From NCBI RefSeq assembly GCF_023266535.1, contig NZ_JAHFPY010000018.1, forward strand, positions 1-36,194: a stretch of DNA of 36,194 nt, in the 5' to 3' direction. The DNA is from Sphingomonas sp. (GTDB taxonomy: Bacteria; Pseudomonadota; Alphaproteobacteria; Sphingomonadales; Sphingomonadaceae). Both the position numbers and the translations under genes were made by a program. Positions 16,886 to 25,779 of this stretch are shown here, in pieces. The notes below the pieces were generated by a model. The model saw only the letters and a program-made list of their open reading frames with translations, made no database searches and was not told the DNA's origin. Positions within the stretch are counted from its first letter, which is position 1. Each line of letters starts with the position of its first letter.

Positions 16886-18128
16886 AACGCAGCACCTGCA
16901 CGGGATCGGTGTTGGCGGCGCCGCGCGCCGGGAACAGGGTGGCGATATAGGTCAGCACCAGGGTCACGCTGATGATCGCCGTCACTTCGACCGGATCCGT
17001 CCGCGCTGGTAGCTCGGTCAGAAAGCGGACCGAGGGATCCCAGAGGTTCTGGCCGGTGATCAGCTGGATGAAATCGACCACGCCCTGACGGAAAAACAGG
17101 AAAATCGCACCGACAATCGAGCCGATGACGATGCCGATCAGGCCGATGGTGAGGCCCACAGTCATGAAAATCTTGAGCATCGAGCGGCGGCTGGCGCCCA
17201 TGGTCCTCAAGATAGCGATGTCACGGGTCTTGGCCCGCACCAGCATGATCAGTGAGCTGGCGATGTTGAACGCGGCGACCAGGATGATGATGCACAGGAC
17301 GACGAACATCGCGATCCGCTCGACCTCCAACGCCTCGAACAGCGCCGAATTCATCTGCTTCCAATCGACGATTACGCCCCTGGTCTGGACCAGTGGCTGA
17401 AGCGGCGCGAGGATCTGGCCGACCTTGTCCGGATTATCGACCTGGAGCTCGACCATGCCGACCTGGTCGCCGAGCAGCAGCAGCGTCTGGGCGTCCTGCA
17501 TCGGCATAATGACGAACGCCTCATCATATTGATAAATGCCGACCTCGAAGATGGCGCCGACCGTGTAGCTGACGATCCGTGGGACCGTCCCGACCGGAGT
17601 CGAGCGCCCTTCAGGGCTGATCAGCGAGATTTCCGAGCCAGGATAGGCGCCGATCGCCTTGGCCAGCTCGGATCCGATCGCCACGCGGCCGCTGCCCGGG
17701 GTGACAGTCCTGATGTCGCCGGAAACGATCTTGCCATTAAGCACGGGGTTGGTGCGGATATCCTCGAGCGTATTGCCACGGACCAGCACGCCTTCGACCC
17801 GGCCGTTGGCCGAAGCCATCAGCGGCTGTTCGATCAGCGGCTTGGCAGACTCGACGCCAGGGATTTTGCGCGCGGCATCGGCAATCTGCTGCCAGTTGCT
17901 GAGGCGGCCGTCATAGCCCTGGACGATGGCGTGGCCGTTAAGCCCGACCACCTTGTCGAACAGCTCGGCGCGAAAGCCGTTCATGACGCTCATGACGATG
18001 ATCAGGGCGGCGACGCCCAGCGCCACCGCGCCAACCGAGAAACCCGCCACGACGAAGACGAACCGCTCGCCCTTGACCGGGACCAGATAGCGCTTGGCAA
18101 TCATCTTCTCATAAGCGTTGAGAATCAT
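16878..18128 (-). CDS. lolC: Lipoprotein-releasing ABC transporter permease (LolC/LolE family)
   Basis: Inner-membrane permease of the Lol system, 416 residues. The layout is the family's: one N-terminal membrane segment (about 23-50), a large periplasmic MacB-like domain, then three C-terminal membrane segments with a FtsX domain ([18 protein letters not shown]). A single permease gene is present, so it probably works as a homodimer with LolD. I chose ATG 18128 ([15 protein letters not shown]), the universal LolC/E start, over a 39-codon upstream extension that lies within proS. The start overlaps the proS stop (ATGA). Confidence 0.93.
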   Translation of the reverse strand: MILNAYEKMIAKRYLVPVKGERFVFVVAGFSVGAVALGVAALIIVMSVMNGFRAELFDKVVGLNGHAIVQGYDGRLSNWQQIADAARKIPGVESAKPLIEQPLMASANGRVEGVLVRGNTLEDIRTNPVLNGKIVSGDIRTVTPGSGRVAIGSELAKAIGAYPGSEISLISPEGRSTPVGTVPRIVSYTVGAIFEVGIYQYDEAFVIMPMQDAQTLLLLGDQVGMVELQVDNPDKVGQILAPLQPLVQTRGVIVDWKQMNSALFEALEVERIAMFVVLCIIILVAAFNIASSLIMLVRAKTRDIAILRTMGASRRSMLKIFMTVGLTIGLIGIVIGSIVGAIFLFFRQGVVDFIQLITGQNLWDPSVRFLTELPARTDPVEVTAIISVTLVLTYIATLFPARGAANTDPVQVLRYE

Positions 18129-19447
18129 GCGGTTAGACGCTCCAGCGCAGATTCGATCGAAAGTTCCTGCTTCTCGCCCGAGCCGCGGCTCTTGAGCTCG
18201 ACCAGCCCCTGGGCGAGCCCGCGCGGTCCGATGATCAGCTGCCACGGCAGCCCGATCAGGTCCATCGAACCCAATTTGACCCCGCCCCGCTCGTCGCGGT
18301 CGTCGTAGAGCACCTCGACGCCGGCGGCGGTCAGCCTGCCATAAATGTCATCGGCGGCAGCGACCGACGCCGCGTCGTCGCCGCGCATGGTAACCAGTCC
18401 GACTTTCCACGGCGCCACCGCTTCCGGCCAGATAATACCGTTATCGTCGTGGCTGGCCTCGATGATCGCGCCCACCAGGCGCGACACGCCGACGCCGTAG
18501 CTGCCCATTTCGGGCGCCACGATCGATCCATCGGGCCCGGAGACCTTGAGGCCCATCGACGCCGAATATTTGGTGCCGAAGTAGAAAATGTGCCCGACCT
18601 CGATGCCGCGGCCCTGTCGCTGACGGTCCAATGCCACCTCGGCCCAGCGCGCCTCGTCGTGGGTTTCGTCGGTTGCCGAGTAGGTCGAGCTAACCTGGTT
18701 GAACAGCGCCTCCAGCCCCGCCGCATCGTCGTAAGTGAGGCTGGCCTGGGCCCAGTCGAACTCCTCGAACGCGGCGTCGTAGAACACCTCGCTCTCGCCG
18801 GTCGGGGCGAGGACGATGAATTCATGGCTGAGATCGCCGCCGATCGGTCCGGAAGCGGCCTTCATCGGCACGGCGCGGATGCCCATCCGCTGGAAGGTGC
18901 GCAGATAGGCCAGCAACTGCTTGTAATAGCTGAGCCGGGCTCCAGCTTCGTCCAGGTCGAACGAGTAAGCGTCCTTCATCAGGAATTCGCGGCCGCGCAT
19001 CACGCCGAAGCGGGGGCGGACCTCGTCGCGGAACTTCCATTGGATGTGATAGAGGGTGCGTGGCAGGTCGCGGTAGCTCTTGGCGCCTTCCTTGAAGAGA
19101 TCGGTGATCATCTCCTCATTGGTCGGGCCGTAGAGCATTTCGCGGTCGTGGCGGTCCTTGATGCGAAGCATTTCGGGGCCATAGGCGTCGTAGCGGCCCG
19201 ACTGGCGCCACAGGTCGGCCGACTGCAGCGTCGGCATCAGCATCTCGATCGCCCCGGCCCGATCCTGCTCCTCTCGGACGATCTGCTCGATCTTCTTCAG
19301 GACCCGGAAGCCGATCGGCAGCCAGGCGTAAATGCCGGCGGCGGTCTGGCGGACCAGGCCGGCGCGAAGCATCAGCTTGTGGCTGACTATCTGCGCGTCG
19401 GACGGGCTTTCCTTCAAGACGGGCAAGAAAGTGCGGGAGAGACGCAA
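18125..19447 (-). CDS. proS: Prolyl-tRNA synthetase (short type without editing insertion)
   Basis: Charges tRNA-Pro. At 440 residues this is the short alphaproteobacterial form: the class II core is present, with motif 2 seen as [25 protein letters not shown] sequence and [12 protein letters not shown] before it, but the roughly 180-residue editing domain (INS) found between motifs 2 and 3 in E. coli is missing. Removal of mischarged Ala-tRNA-Pro must then rely on a free-standing YbaK/ProX-type deacylase elsewhere. The C-terminal anticodon-binding domain (about 330-440) is complete. It heads the run proS-lolC-lolD, where successive genes overlap. Confidence 0.95.
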   Translation of the reverse strand: MRLSRTFLPVLKESPSDAQIVSHKLMLRAGLVRQTAAGIYAWLPIGFRVLKKIEQIVREEQDRAGAIEMLMPTLQSADLWRQSGRYDAYGPEMLRIKDRHDREMLYGPTNEEMITDLFKEGAKSYRDLPRTLYHIQWKFRDEVRPRFGVMRGREFLMKDAYSFDLDEAGARLSYYKQLLAYLRTFQRMGIRAVPMKAASGPIGGDLSHEFIVLAPTGESEVFYDAAFEEFDWAQASLTYDDAAGLEALFNQVSSTYSATDETHDEARWAEVALDRQRQGRGIEVGHIFYFGTKYSASMGLKVSGPDGSIVAPEMGSYGVGVSRLVGAIIEASHDDNGIIWPEAVAPWKVGLVTMRGDDAASVAAADDIYGRLTAAGVEVLYDDRDERGGVKLGSMDLIGLPWQLIIGPRGLAQGLVELKSRGSGEKQELSIESALERLTA

Positions 19448-19594
19448 GTCGGACGGCTTTCTGGGTTGGTGTTGCGATATTTGCCGCTGTCCTAGAGAGG
19501 CGTCTCCGGCAAGGCAATCGCCGCAAAGGCTGTGGCACGGTGGTCACAGCTTGATGAAGAATGTGTCCGCCATGCTCGAATCGGCGTGACAAGA

Positions 19595-19757
19595 CTCGCT
19601 CGCCGCGATTAGCCAATGCCCACGGACGTGGTCGTCAGGCCGGAAGTCCGGGGAGGAGCCGACGCCGGTCAGGGGGCCGAGGCGCTTCGAAACTTCCAAG
19701 GGGGCTGACGAGCAATCGTCACGCAAGGACGCCCGGGACTAGCTCCCGGGCGTTTTT
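19595..19757 (+). ncRNA. Candidate structured RNA ending at an intrinsic terminator
   Basis: The 399 bases between proS and the TonB-like gene (19448-19846) have no convincing ORF. On the plus strand they hold several hairpins: GCTGTG/CACAGC (19529-19550), CCGG-AAGT-CCGG (about 19640-19651), TGACGA-GCAA-TCGTCA with a GNRA loop (19706-19721), and a perfect terminator (19729-19758). GGAAGT (19642-19647) can also pair with ACTTCC (19692-19697). I do not match it to tmRNA, RNase P RNA, SRP RNA or a known riboswitch. The 5' end is unknown; the start given is a guess. An 11-codon ORF (19554-19589) lacks a Shine-Dalgarno. Confidence 0.4.
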
Positions 19758-19758
19758 G
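19729..19758 (+). terminator. Intrinsic terminator
   Basis: A ten-pair GC-rich stem (ACGCCCGGGA at 19729-19738 with its reverse complement at 19744-19753, loop CTAGC) is followed directly by TTTTGTTT. The T-run is on the plus strand only, so it ends a plus-strand transcript. No protein gene precedes it on this strand within the intergenic region. Confidence 0.85.
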
Positions 19759-19846
19759 TTTGCGCCGAAATGTCGCATGGTGCTCCCATATGAAGTGGGA
19801 TCGATCTCCGCGCCGGCGAGCGCAAGGCGGCAACCCGGGGAGTCTA

Positions 19847-20326
19847 GTGAAGCGTCGAAGCCATCCACGGTCACCCGTCCAACACGCTCGCAACCCTTTG
19901 TGGGCGCCGTTCCTGCTCGCCTTCCTTGCTGCAGGAGCAATCTGGACCTGGCAGCAATGGCAGCTCCAGCCCGATGCCCCGGACGAACCCAAGGAGACAT
20001 CCTCACCACCGGGCGCTCAGCCGAGGGCTCCGGCTGCCGACCCCGCAAAAGCTAATCTCGTCGCGCTTTTTTCGACCGATGACTACCCAATGGAGGCAAT
20101 TCGCAACGAAGAACAAGGAACAACCGCCTTCCGCGTGGAGATCAATCGCAGCGGCCGGGTGTCGGATTGCATCGTCACATCGAGTAGCGGCAGCGATGCG
20201 CTCGACGAAGCAACTTGCAAGATATTGGAGCGCCGTGCCCGCTTCGTACCGGCAAGGGATAGCGCCGGAAACCGCGTGCCTGACGAATATTCGGGCCGGA
20301 TTCGCTGGGAGCTGCCGGACGATTGA
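19847..20326 (+). CDS. TonB C-terminal domain protein (energy-transducer-like)
   Basis: A 159-residue membrane-anchored protein. A basic N-terminus and one membrane segment (about 18-34) lead to a Pro-rich linker (about 42-62) and a C-terminal domain with YPMEAIRNEEQGTTAFRVEI and RVSDCIVTSSSGSDALDEATC, the TonB_C pattern. TonB proteins pass proton-motive energy to outer-membrane receptors; without exbB/exbD nearby this is more likely an orphan or a sensor-like member. GTG 19847 is preferred because GGGGAG lies four bases upstream; ATG 19790 has no Shine-Dalgarno and would add a basic, unlikely N-terminal stretch. Two cysteines (CIVTS, ATCKI) fit a disulfide in the periplasmic domain. Confidence 0.78.
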   Translation: MKRRSHPRSPVQHARNPLWAPFLLAFLAAGAIWTWQQWQLQPDAPDEPKETSSPPGAQPRAPAADPAKANLVALFSTDDYPMEAIRNEEQGTTAFRVEINRSGRVSDCIVTSSSGSDALDEATCKILERRARFVPARDSAGNRVPDEYSGRIRWELPDD

Positions 20327-20354
20327 ACAGGCTGAACCCGAATTGAGGTGAACA

Positions 20355-20367
20355 TGTCCCCCGGACA
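20355..20367. repeat. Palindrome TGTCCCCCGGACA downstream of tRNA-Met
   Basis: TGTCC-CCC-GGACA lies 15 bases past the 3' end of tRNA-Met (read on the minus strand). A 15-base version of the same palindrome lies 14 bases past tRNA-Val (32069-32083). It may be a tRNA terminator hairpin or a dispersed motif. Confidence 0.55.
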
Positions 20368-20382
20368 GGCTGCGCGTGAAAA

Positions 20383-20459
20383 TGGTAGCGGAGGAGGGAC
20401 TTGAACCCCCGACACGCGGATTATGATTCCGCTGCTCTAACCAGCTGAGCTACTCCGCC
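20383..20459 (-). tRNA. tRNA-Met (CAT), elongator
   Basis: Full cloverleaf on the minus strand, 77 bases with encoded CCA (rc of 20383-20385). The anticodon loop is ATCATAA between stems GCGGA and TCCGC, giving CAT. D-arm (TAGCTCAGCTGGTTAGAGC) and T-arm (GGGGGTTCAAGTCCCTC) are canonical. The acceptor stem starts with a G1-U72 wobble. Lack of the CA mismatch and GGG stem pairs rules out initiator tRNA; an Ile2 (CAT) identity is less likely from the body sequence. Confidence 0.93.
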
Positions 20460-20585
20460 CCGAAAAGGCCTTGCCTCATAGGCGTGACGCGGGCCTATAA
20501 GAGCCACGTATCAGGGCGTCAACAAGGGTGGAACCCACCACCCCTACCCTCGTTCAAGGGCGAGGAACTGGAGGCCTGTGAATCG

Positions 20586-20999
20586 ATGGAACCGCTGACA
20601 CCGCTCGACACGATTTGCCGCATCATCCTTCGTGCCAAGGAATATGAAGCGCAGGTTCCGACCGATTATGACGGGGGCGAGGCCCCCGAGAATGTCGATG
20701 ACGAAGAAAGCGGTGAAACGCTGTCGGTGCTCGACGATTCAATCAACACGAGTGTCGAGGAGGAGCTGATCGCTTCTTTCGAGGATCTGGCCGACGACCA
20801 GCAGGCCGAACTGCTCGCCTTCGCCTGGGTCGGCCAGGGGGCCTATGACGCGTCGGACTGGGACGAGGCGTTCGAAGCTGCGTCCGAGGAAAACAATGTG
20901 GTCGACGAGCTGATGGACATGCCGATGCTGGCCTCGGTGCTGGAATCTGGCCTGGCGGCATTCGATCTCAGCTGCGACGGGATCGGCGACCTCACTTAG
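20586..20999 (+). CDS. DUF3775 domain protein
   Basis: A 137-residue acidic cytoplasmic protein of the DUF3775 family, known mainly from alphaproteobacteria and of unknown function. The family features are visible: an N-terminal LDTICRIILRAKEYEAQVP, then a long acidic region, and DLADDQQAELLAFAWVGQG (about residues 69-87) before a C-terminal DELMDMPMLASVLESGLAAF. The upstream extension to 20484 overlaps the tRNA leader and lacks family sequence, so ATG 20586 is used; GGAGG lies eleven bases before it. It follows tRNA-Met, which is on the other strand. Its last eight bases overlap the intact end of the broken RNA-ligase-like gene on the minus strand. Confidence 0.82.
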   Translation: MEPLTPLDTICRIILRAKEYEAQVPTDYDGGEAPENVDDEESGETLSVLDDSINTSVEEELIASFEDLADDQQAELLAFAWVGQGAYDASDWDEAFEAASEENNVVDELMDMPMLASVLESGLAAFDLSCDGIGDLT

Positions 21000-21501
21000 C
21001 GCCTCGGAATTTATAGGTCGCCAGCGTTTCCCAAGGCCCGCCGCGGTAGCCGTGCAGCGACAGGCCGGCGATACCGAGCGGCCTTGGCCTGAAATCCCTT
21101 TCCAGAGCGTCGAGCAAGGCCTTTGCCTATCTGCCCGAAACCTTGTTCTGGATGGTGATGTGCGGCCGCCACCCAGCGGCATCCGGGGCGGACAGCATGC
21201 CGTGGAAATGGTCGGCAATGGCCTCGCGAATGGTTTCGAGCTCGCCAGAGACCACACGGTAGGCGACGCCGCTGCTGAGGTTCATCAGCCCCGCGATCGT
21301 CGCCGTGGGAGGAGGCGATTTGGAATGAAGCGCCAGTTGATGGCGAACATTCTCGACCTCTGAGGGTGGCAGGGCCTGGAACATGGTCAAATGGACCGGG
21401 ACGCGGTTCAACTCGGCCGGATAATGGGCGCGCCGAAGACCCTCCAGCCATGAATAGTCGTCGGCACTGAAGTCGGCGGTGACGATCAGCGGGCCGGCCA
21501 C
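20992..21501 (-). pseudogene. 2'-5' RNA ligase-like gene interrupted by an amber codon
   Basis: The frame starts with GTG 21501 and carries both HxT motifs of the 2H phosphoesterase/2'-5' RNA ligase family: H37-L-T39 (VHLTMF) and H114-I-T116 (RPHITIQ). A TAG at codon 125 (21127-21129) stops it after KVSGR. The same frame then stays open for 44 more codons to TGA at 20992, and these read like the family's usual end (LSLHGYRGGPWETLATYKFRG). One C-to-T change from CAG would explain it. The 124-residue product keeps both motifs but loses its last strands. It lies six bases after kup in the same direction. Recent loss, a sequencing error, or readthrough are all possible. Confidence 0.8.
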
Positions 21502-21507
21502 GGGGAC

Positions 21508-23457
21508 TCAAATCTCGACTTGGGAGCCCAACTCCACCACCCGGTTGGTGGGCAGCTTGAAGAACTCCATCGCGCTTTCCGCGTTGCGCAGCATCCAGGC
21601 GAACAGTTTCTCGCGCCAGATCGCCATCCCCGGGCGGGCCGAGGCGATCAGCGTCTGGCGGGCGAGGAAGAAGCTGGTGTCCATCATCTTGAACTGCGGG
21701 CCGCACGCCTTGACCTGCGCCAGGGCGGCAGGAACGTCGATTTCCTCCATGAAGCCGTAGCGCAGGATAATGCGGAAGAAGCCGGCGCTATAATCCTTGG
21801 TCTCGATCCGCCGCTCCCCGGCAACGAACGGCACATCCTCGATCCGGACCGTGAGCAGCATCACCCGCTCGTGCAGCACCTTGTTGTGCTTCAAATTGTG
21901 CAGCAGCGCGTGCGGCACGCCGGTCATCGACGTGGTCATGAACACGGCAGTGCCGGGAACGCGGGCGGCACTGGTCGCGGCGGACTTGATGAATACCTCG
22001 ATCGGCAGGCTGGCTTCGGCCATGCGGTCGATCATCAGCTTGCGGCCCCTGGCCCAGGTGGTGAGGAAGGTGAAGGCGATCGCGCCGACCAAGAGCGGGA
22101 ACCAGCCGCCAGCAGGGACCTTCAGCAGGTTGGCGCCAAAATAGAGGATATCGATGGTGGCGAAGATCACCAGCAGCGGGAACGCCTTCCAGGCTGGCCA
22201 CTTCCACAGGGTGAACAGTACGACCGAGATCAGCACCGTATCGATTGCCATCGCGCCGGTTACGGCGATGCCATAGGCCGCGGCCAGGTTCGACGACGAC
22301 CTGAACCCGAGTACCAGGCAAATGACCATGATCATCAGCGCCCAGTTGACGGTAGGGATATAGATTTGCCCGGCGGCATGCTCGCTGGTGTGGCGAATGC
22401 TGAGGCGCGGGATGAAGCCCAGCTGGATGGCCTGCTGCGTGACCGAAAAGGCCCCTGAAATCACCGCCTGGCTGGCGATGATCGTGGCCAGGGTGGCGAG
22501 GATGACCAGCGGCAGGCGGAACTGGTCGGGCGCGAGGAAGAAGAACGGGTTTTTGACCGTCTCCATCGCCTGCTCGGGCGGTAGCGACAGCAGCAAGGCG
22601 CCCTGCCCCATATAGTTCACCAGCAGCGCCGGCATGACGAAGAACAGCCAGCTGAACTTGATCGGGCGGCGGCCAAAATGACCCATGTCGGCATAGAGCG
22701 CCTCGGCGCCGGTCACGGCCAGCACCACGCTGCCCATGGCGATGAACGCCCGGAGCGGCTCGGAAAGGTAGAACTCGATCGCATTCCACGGATTGAACAT
22801 CGCGGTCAGGACCGCCGGATGCTTGACGATATGCATGCCGCCGAGCACCGCCAACGCGATGAAATAGACCAACATAATTGGTCCAAACATCAGCCCGACC
22901 TTGGCCGTGCCGCGGGCCTGGATGGCGAACAGGCCGATCAGGATGGCGATCGCGGTCGGGACGACGTAAGGCTCGAAGCCCGCCTGGACGGTGGTCAGGC
23001 CCTCAACCGCCGACAGCACCGAGATGGCCGGTGTGATCATGCTGTCGCCGTAAAACAACGCGGTGGCGAACACGCCGAGCATAACGATGCCCATCGTCCA
23101 CTTCTTTTTCTCGCCTTCCGCGGCGGTGCGGTTGATCAGCGCCAGCAGGGCGAGGCTGCCGCCCTCCCCCTTATTGTCGGCGCGCATGATGATGGTGACA
23201 TATTTCAAGGCCACGATGATCAGCATCGACCAGAAAATCAGGCTGAGTACGCCATAGATATGGAGCGCGTCGGGAACGAGCGTGTGGTGCCCCGCGAACG
23301 TCTCGCGGAAGGCGTAGATGGGCGAGGTGCCGATATCGCCGAAAACGATACCGACCGCGCCCACCATCAGCTTGGCGAGCGATCCCTGGCCGTGGCCATG
23401 ACCTGGAATTTGGTCGCCGGTGGCGATCTCTGCGGTACCGGCGGGAGAAATGCTCAT
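21508..23457 (-). CDS. kup: Low-affinity potassium uptake protein Kup
   Basis: K+ importer, probably K+/H+ symport, in the inner membrane. The roughly 650-residue protein has an N-terminal cytoplasmic Gly/His-rich stretch, then about 12 membrane segments beginning with the family signature [25 protein letters not shown] sequence and [14 protein letters not shown]-terminal cytoplasmic domain of about 150 residues follows. The start is uncertain: ATG 23457 ([10 protein letters not shown]) or a TTG at 23466, for which GAGGG gives a Shine-Dalgarno. It is divergent from ald with about 190 bases between, room for both promoters. Confidence 0.95.
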   Translation of the reverse strand: MSISPAGTAEIATGDQIPGHGHGQGSLAKLMVGAVGIVFGDIGTSPIYAFRETFAGHHTLVPDALHIYGVLSLIFWSMLIIVALKYVTIIMRADNKGEGGSLALLALINRTAAEGEKKKWTMGIVMLGVFATALFYGDSMITPAISVLSAVEGLTTVQAGFEPYVVPTAIAILIGLFAIQARGTAKVGLMFGPIMLVYFIALAVLGGMHIVKHPAVLTAMFNPWNAIEFYLSEPLRAFIAMGSVVLAVTGAEALYADMGHFGRRPIKFSWLFFVMPALLVNYMGQGALLLSLPPEQAMETVKNPFFFLAPDQFRLPLVILATLATIIASQAVISGAFSVTQQAIQLGFIPRLSIRHTSEHAAGQIYIPTVNWALMIMVICLVLGFRSSSNLAAAYGIAVTGAMAIDTVLISVVLFTLWKWPAWKAFPLLVIFATIDILYFGANLLKVPAGGWFPLLVGAIAFTFLTTWARGRKLMIDRMAEASLPIEVFIKSAATSAARVPGTAVFMTTSMTGVPHALLHNLKHNKVLHERVMLLTVRIEDVPFVAGERRIETKDYSAGFFRIILRYGFMEEIDVPAALAQVKACGPQFKMMDTSFFLARQTLIASARPGMAIWREKLFAWMLRNAESAMEFFKLPTNRVVELGSQVEI

Positions 23458-23580
23458 ACTCTTCAATGGCCCTCACGGCGCTGTGCAGCGCGGCGCGCCG
23501 CCTTAGACCTTGATCGTTTCAGGCTCAACCAGACTGGCGCGTTAATCAAGCTCTGCCGCAAAGGCGACTGGCAAAAAGAC

Positions 23581-23610
23581 GCTGCAATCATATGCAGCCG
23601 CCGCTATAGG
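23581..23610 (+). promoter_or_regulatory. Palindrome and -10 candidate upstream of ald
   Basis: GCTGCA-ATCATA-TGCAGC (23581-23598) is a perfect six-base inverted repeat with a six-base spacer. It lies where a -35 would be for the -10 candidate TATAGG (23605-23610), 35 bases before the ald start. The position suggests an operator for ald, for instance for an Lrp-type regulator that often controls alanine dehydrogenase; the regulator is not identified. The ald Shine-Dalgarno GGAG is at 23632-23635. Confidence 0.45.
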
Positions 23611-23645
23611 GCCGCCAACTTTCCCAATTTTGGAGCGACCTCATC

Positions 23646-24746
23646 ATGCGCATCGGTGTGCCGAAGGAAATCAAGGTTCATGAATATCGCGTCGGCCTGA
23701 CACCTGCTTCGGTGGCGGAACTGGTCGCGCATGGCCATGAAGTGTTCGTCGAGACCAAGGCCGGCAACGGTATCGATTGCCCTGACAAGGCCTATGAGAA
23801 GGCCGGGGCGACGATCCTGCCGACGGCCGCGGATGTGTTCGCCAAGAGCGACATGATCGTGAAGGTCAAGGAACCGCAACTCCCGGAAATCGAGCTGCTC
23901 GAGCCGCGGCATATCCTGTTCACCTACCTCCATCTTGCCGCCGACAAGCCCCAGGCCGAAGGGCTGATGAAGTCGGGCGCGACCTGCATCGCTTATGAAA
24001 CGGTGACGTCGCGCACGGGCGCGCTACCGCTGCTGAAGCCTATGAGCGAAGTCGCGGGCCGCATGTCGGTCCAGGTCGGCGCACATTATCTCGAGAAGGA
24101 GCCCGGCGGCCGCGGCGTGCTGCTCGGCGGCGTTCCCGGTGTTGCCCCGGCCAAGGTGGCAATCCTTGGCGGCGGCGTTGCGGGTGTCAACGCGGCGCAG
24201 ATGGCGGTTGGCATGCGCGCCGACGTCACCATTTACGACATTAGCAACGAGCGGCTGGCCGAGCTCGACATGTTCTTCGGTTCGCAGATCAAGACTGCCT
24301 ATGCCTCGCGCGACGCCATTGCTCGCGCGGTCGATGAGGCCGAGCTAGTGATCGGCGCGGTGCTGGTGCCGGGTGCGGCGGCGCCCAAGCTGGTCACGCG
24401 CGACATGTTGAAGACGATGAAGCGCGGGTCGGTGTTGGTCGATATCGCCATCGACCAGGGCGGCTGCTTCGAAACCAGCCATGCGACCACCCATTCCGAC
24501 CCGGTGTTCGAGATCGATGGCGTGATCCATTACTGCGTTGCCAACATGCCTGGCGCAGTGGCCCGGACCAGCGCTTTCGCGCTCAACAACGCGACTCTGC
24601 CGTTCGCGCTGAGGATCGCCAATCTGGGCGCGGAAGAAGCGATGCGCCAAGATCCGCACCTCGCCAACGGCCTCAATGTTTCGGGCGGCAAGATTCGCCA
24701 CCAGGCCGTCGCCGAAGCGCTCGACCTGCCTTACGAGCCTGCCTGA
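23646..24746 (+). CDS. ald: Alanine dehydrogenase
   Basis: NAD-dependent interconversion of L-alanine with pyruvate and ammonia. The 366-residue protein has the catalytic K75 (VKVKEP) and H96 (YLHLAAD) and R15, and a Rossmann fold with GGGVAG (175-180). DIAIDQGG, the conserved hinge segment, is near residue 265. Length and ends fit the family exactly. The 3' end overlaps the convergent ccmI-like gene by 16 bases (24731-24746). Confidence 0.97.
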   Translation: MRIGVPKEIKVHEYRVGLTPASVAELVAHGHEVFVETKAGNGIDCPDKAYEKAGATILPTAADVFAKSDMIVKVKEPQLPEIELLEPRHILFTYLHLAADKPQAEGLMKSGATCIAYETVTSRTGALPLLKPMSEVAGRMSVQVGAHYLEKEPGGRGVLLGGVPGVAPAKVAILGGGVAGVNAAQMAVGMRADVTIYDISNERLAELDMFFGSQIKTAYASRDAIARAVDEAELVIGAVLVPGAAAPKLVTRDMLKTMKRGSVLVDIAIDQGGCFETSHATTHSDPVFEIDGVIHYCVANMPGAVARTSAFALNNATLPFALRIANLGAEEAMRQDPHLANGLNVSGGKIRHQAVAEALDLPYEPA

Positions 24747-25375
24747 TTGGTTGCGGGGGGCGCCGGTACGGCCGGCGCTGCCCCGGATAACACCAAAATC
24801 GCGTCCTCGATCATTGGCCGCCAGCTGGCATCGGCCGGCGCATCGGCGAGGATGCCCTGCCACAGCCGGATCGCTTCCTCAGGGTTGCCAGAGCGCGCTT
24901 CGGCCAGGCCAAGGAAGAAGCGCGGCGCCGGATAGCCGGGCGCCAGCTTGATCGCGCGCTGATAGGCGTAACGTGCGGATGGCGTCAGCATGCGACTATG
25001 GTCGGTCAGCGCGTTGCCGAGGCCAACCCACAGCCGGTAGTCGTCGGGATGGCGCCTGACCTGGCCCCTAAGCAGGTTGGCCGCGTCCTCGGTATTGCCG
25101 TGAGACGCGAGTGCTTCTGACATACTGAGCCAGGCATCGGCGGCGTCGAACTGGCCCATCAGGGCGTGGCGCGCTCCGCTGAGCGGCAGCGGCGGTGCCC
25201 GGTCAGCGGCGTCCCGCGGCGTCCCGGCCAGATATGGGCGCCCCTGCATGGCGTAGCCGGCGCAGGCGAAGGCAATTGCCGCCGCGGCCAGGGTGAGGAT
25301 CGGGCCGCGCAGCCTCATCAGCCACAGCAACGCAAAGGTCAGCAGCGCCAGCGCGCCAAGCCAGACATAGCCCAT
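24731..25375 (-). CDS. ccmI: CcmI-like TPR protein of cytochrome c maturation
   Basis: Last gene of the cytochrome c maturation operon, 214 residues. Two N-terminal hydrophobic segments (about 3-20 and 24-40) are followed by TPR-like helices (about 65-190) such as HALMGQFDAADAWLSMSEAL and DYRLWVGLGNAL. CcmI/CycH TPR proteins bind the C-terminus of apocytochrome c and hand it to CcmFH. The protein is shorter than the two-domain CcmI of other alphaproteobacteria, so the name rests partly on position. I chose ATG 25375 (MGYVWLGA), which overlaps the ccmH stop, instead of the upstream extension. Base overlap with ald is 16. Confidence 0.75.
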   Translation of the reverse strand: MGYVWLGALALLTFALLWLMRLRGPILTLAAAAIAFACAGYAMQGRPYLAGTPRDAADRAPPLPLSGARHALMGQFDAADAWLSMSEALASHGNTEDAANLLRGQVRRHPDDYRLWVGLGNALTDHSRMLTPSARYAYQRAIKLAPGYPAPRFFLGLAEARSGNPEEAIRLWQGILADAPADASWRPMIEDAILVLSGAAPAVPAPPATNQAGS

Positions 25376-25779
25376 CAGCGGCGCCTCCGGACGAAGCGCT
25401 TGCGCAACAGCAGGGCGCCGACAAGCAGGAGCGCAATTGGCGCCGCCCACAGCGGCCAGGTCAGCGGCTCGACCGGCGGCCGGTAGCTGACCCAATCGCC
25501 ATAGCGCTCGATCAGCCATGCCCCGACCTGCTCAGGCCTCTCGCCGGCGGCGATCCGTTGACGAACCAGGGCGCGCATGTCGCCGGCCAGCTCGGCATTG
25601 CTGTCGGCAATCGACTGGCCCTGGCACACGAGGCAGCGCAGCTCCTCCATCAGCGCCTTGGCTTCAGCCTCCTGGCGAGGGTTGGGCAATTGCTGGTTGG
25701 CCCAGCGCGCCGGCGGCAGGCTGGAATCGGCCATGGCCGGCGCGGCGCAAAGCAACAGCAGGGCGAGCAAGCGCCTCAT
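25375..25779 (-). CDS. ccmH: Cytochrome c maturation thiol protein CcmH
   Basis: Reduces the CXXC of apocytochrome c before heme attachment, at the periplasmic face. The 134-residue protein has a signal peptide (about 1-17), the family motif LRCLVCQGQSI with C49 and C52, a three-helix domain, and one C-terminal membrane segment (about 108-126) with a basic end. ATG 25779 overlaps the ccmG stop (ATGA). Length and layout match the short CcmH/CycL form. Confidence 0.94.
   Translation of the reverse strand: MRRLLALLLLCAAPAMADSSLPPARWANQQLPNPRQEAEAKALMEELRCLVCQGQSIADSNAELAGDMRALVRQRIAAGERPEQVGAWLIERYGDWVSYRPPVEPLTWPLWAAPIALLLVGALLLRKRFVRRRR

Noticed and set aside
19554..19589. 11-codon ORF as a leader peptide
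   Set aside because: No Shine-Dalgarno, no run of regulatory codons, and the following hairpins do not form an obvious attenuator.
19595..19757. SRP RNA or RNase P RNA at the proS-TonB gap
   Set aside because: CAGGCCGGAAG and AAGTCCGGGG resemble fragments of each, but the SRP internal loop and the RNase P partner segment (ACAGAA) are missing.
20535..20575. Possible further copy of the two-hairpin repeat before the DUF3775 gene
   Set aside because: CCACC and CCCTCG-TTCAAGG-GCGAGG look superficially alike, but the conserved CCTCCC/GGGAGG stem and GGAGGGG linker are absent.
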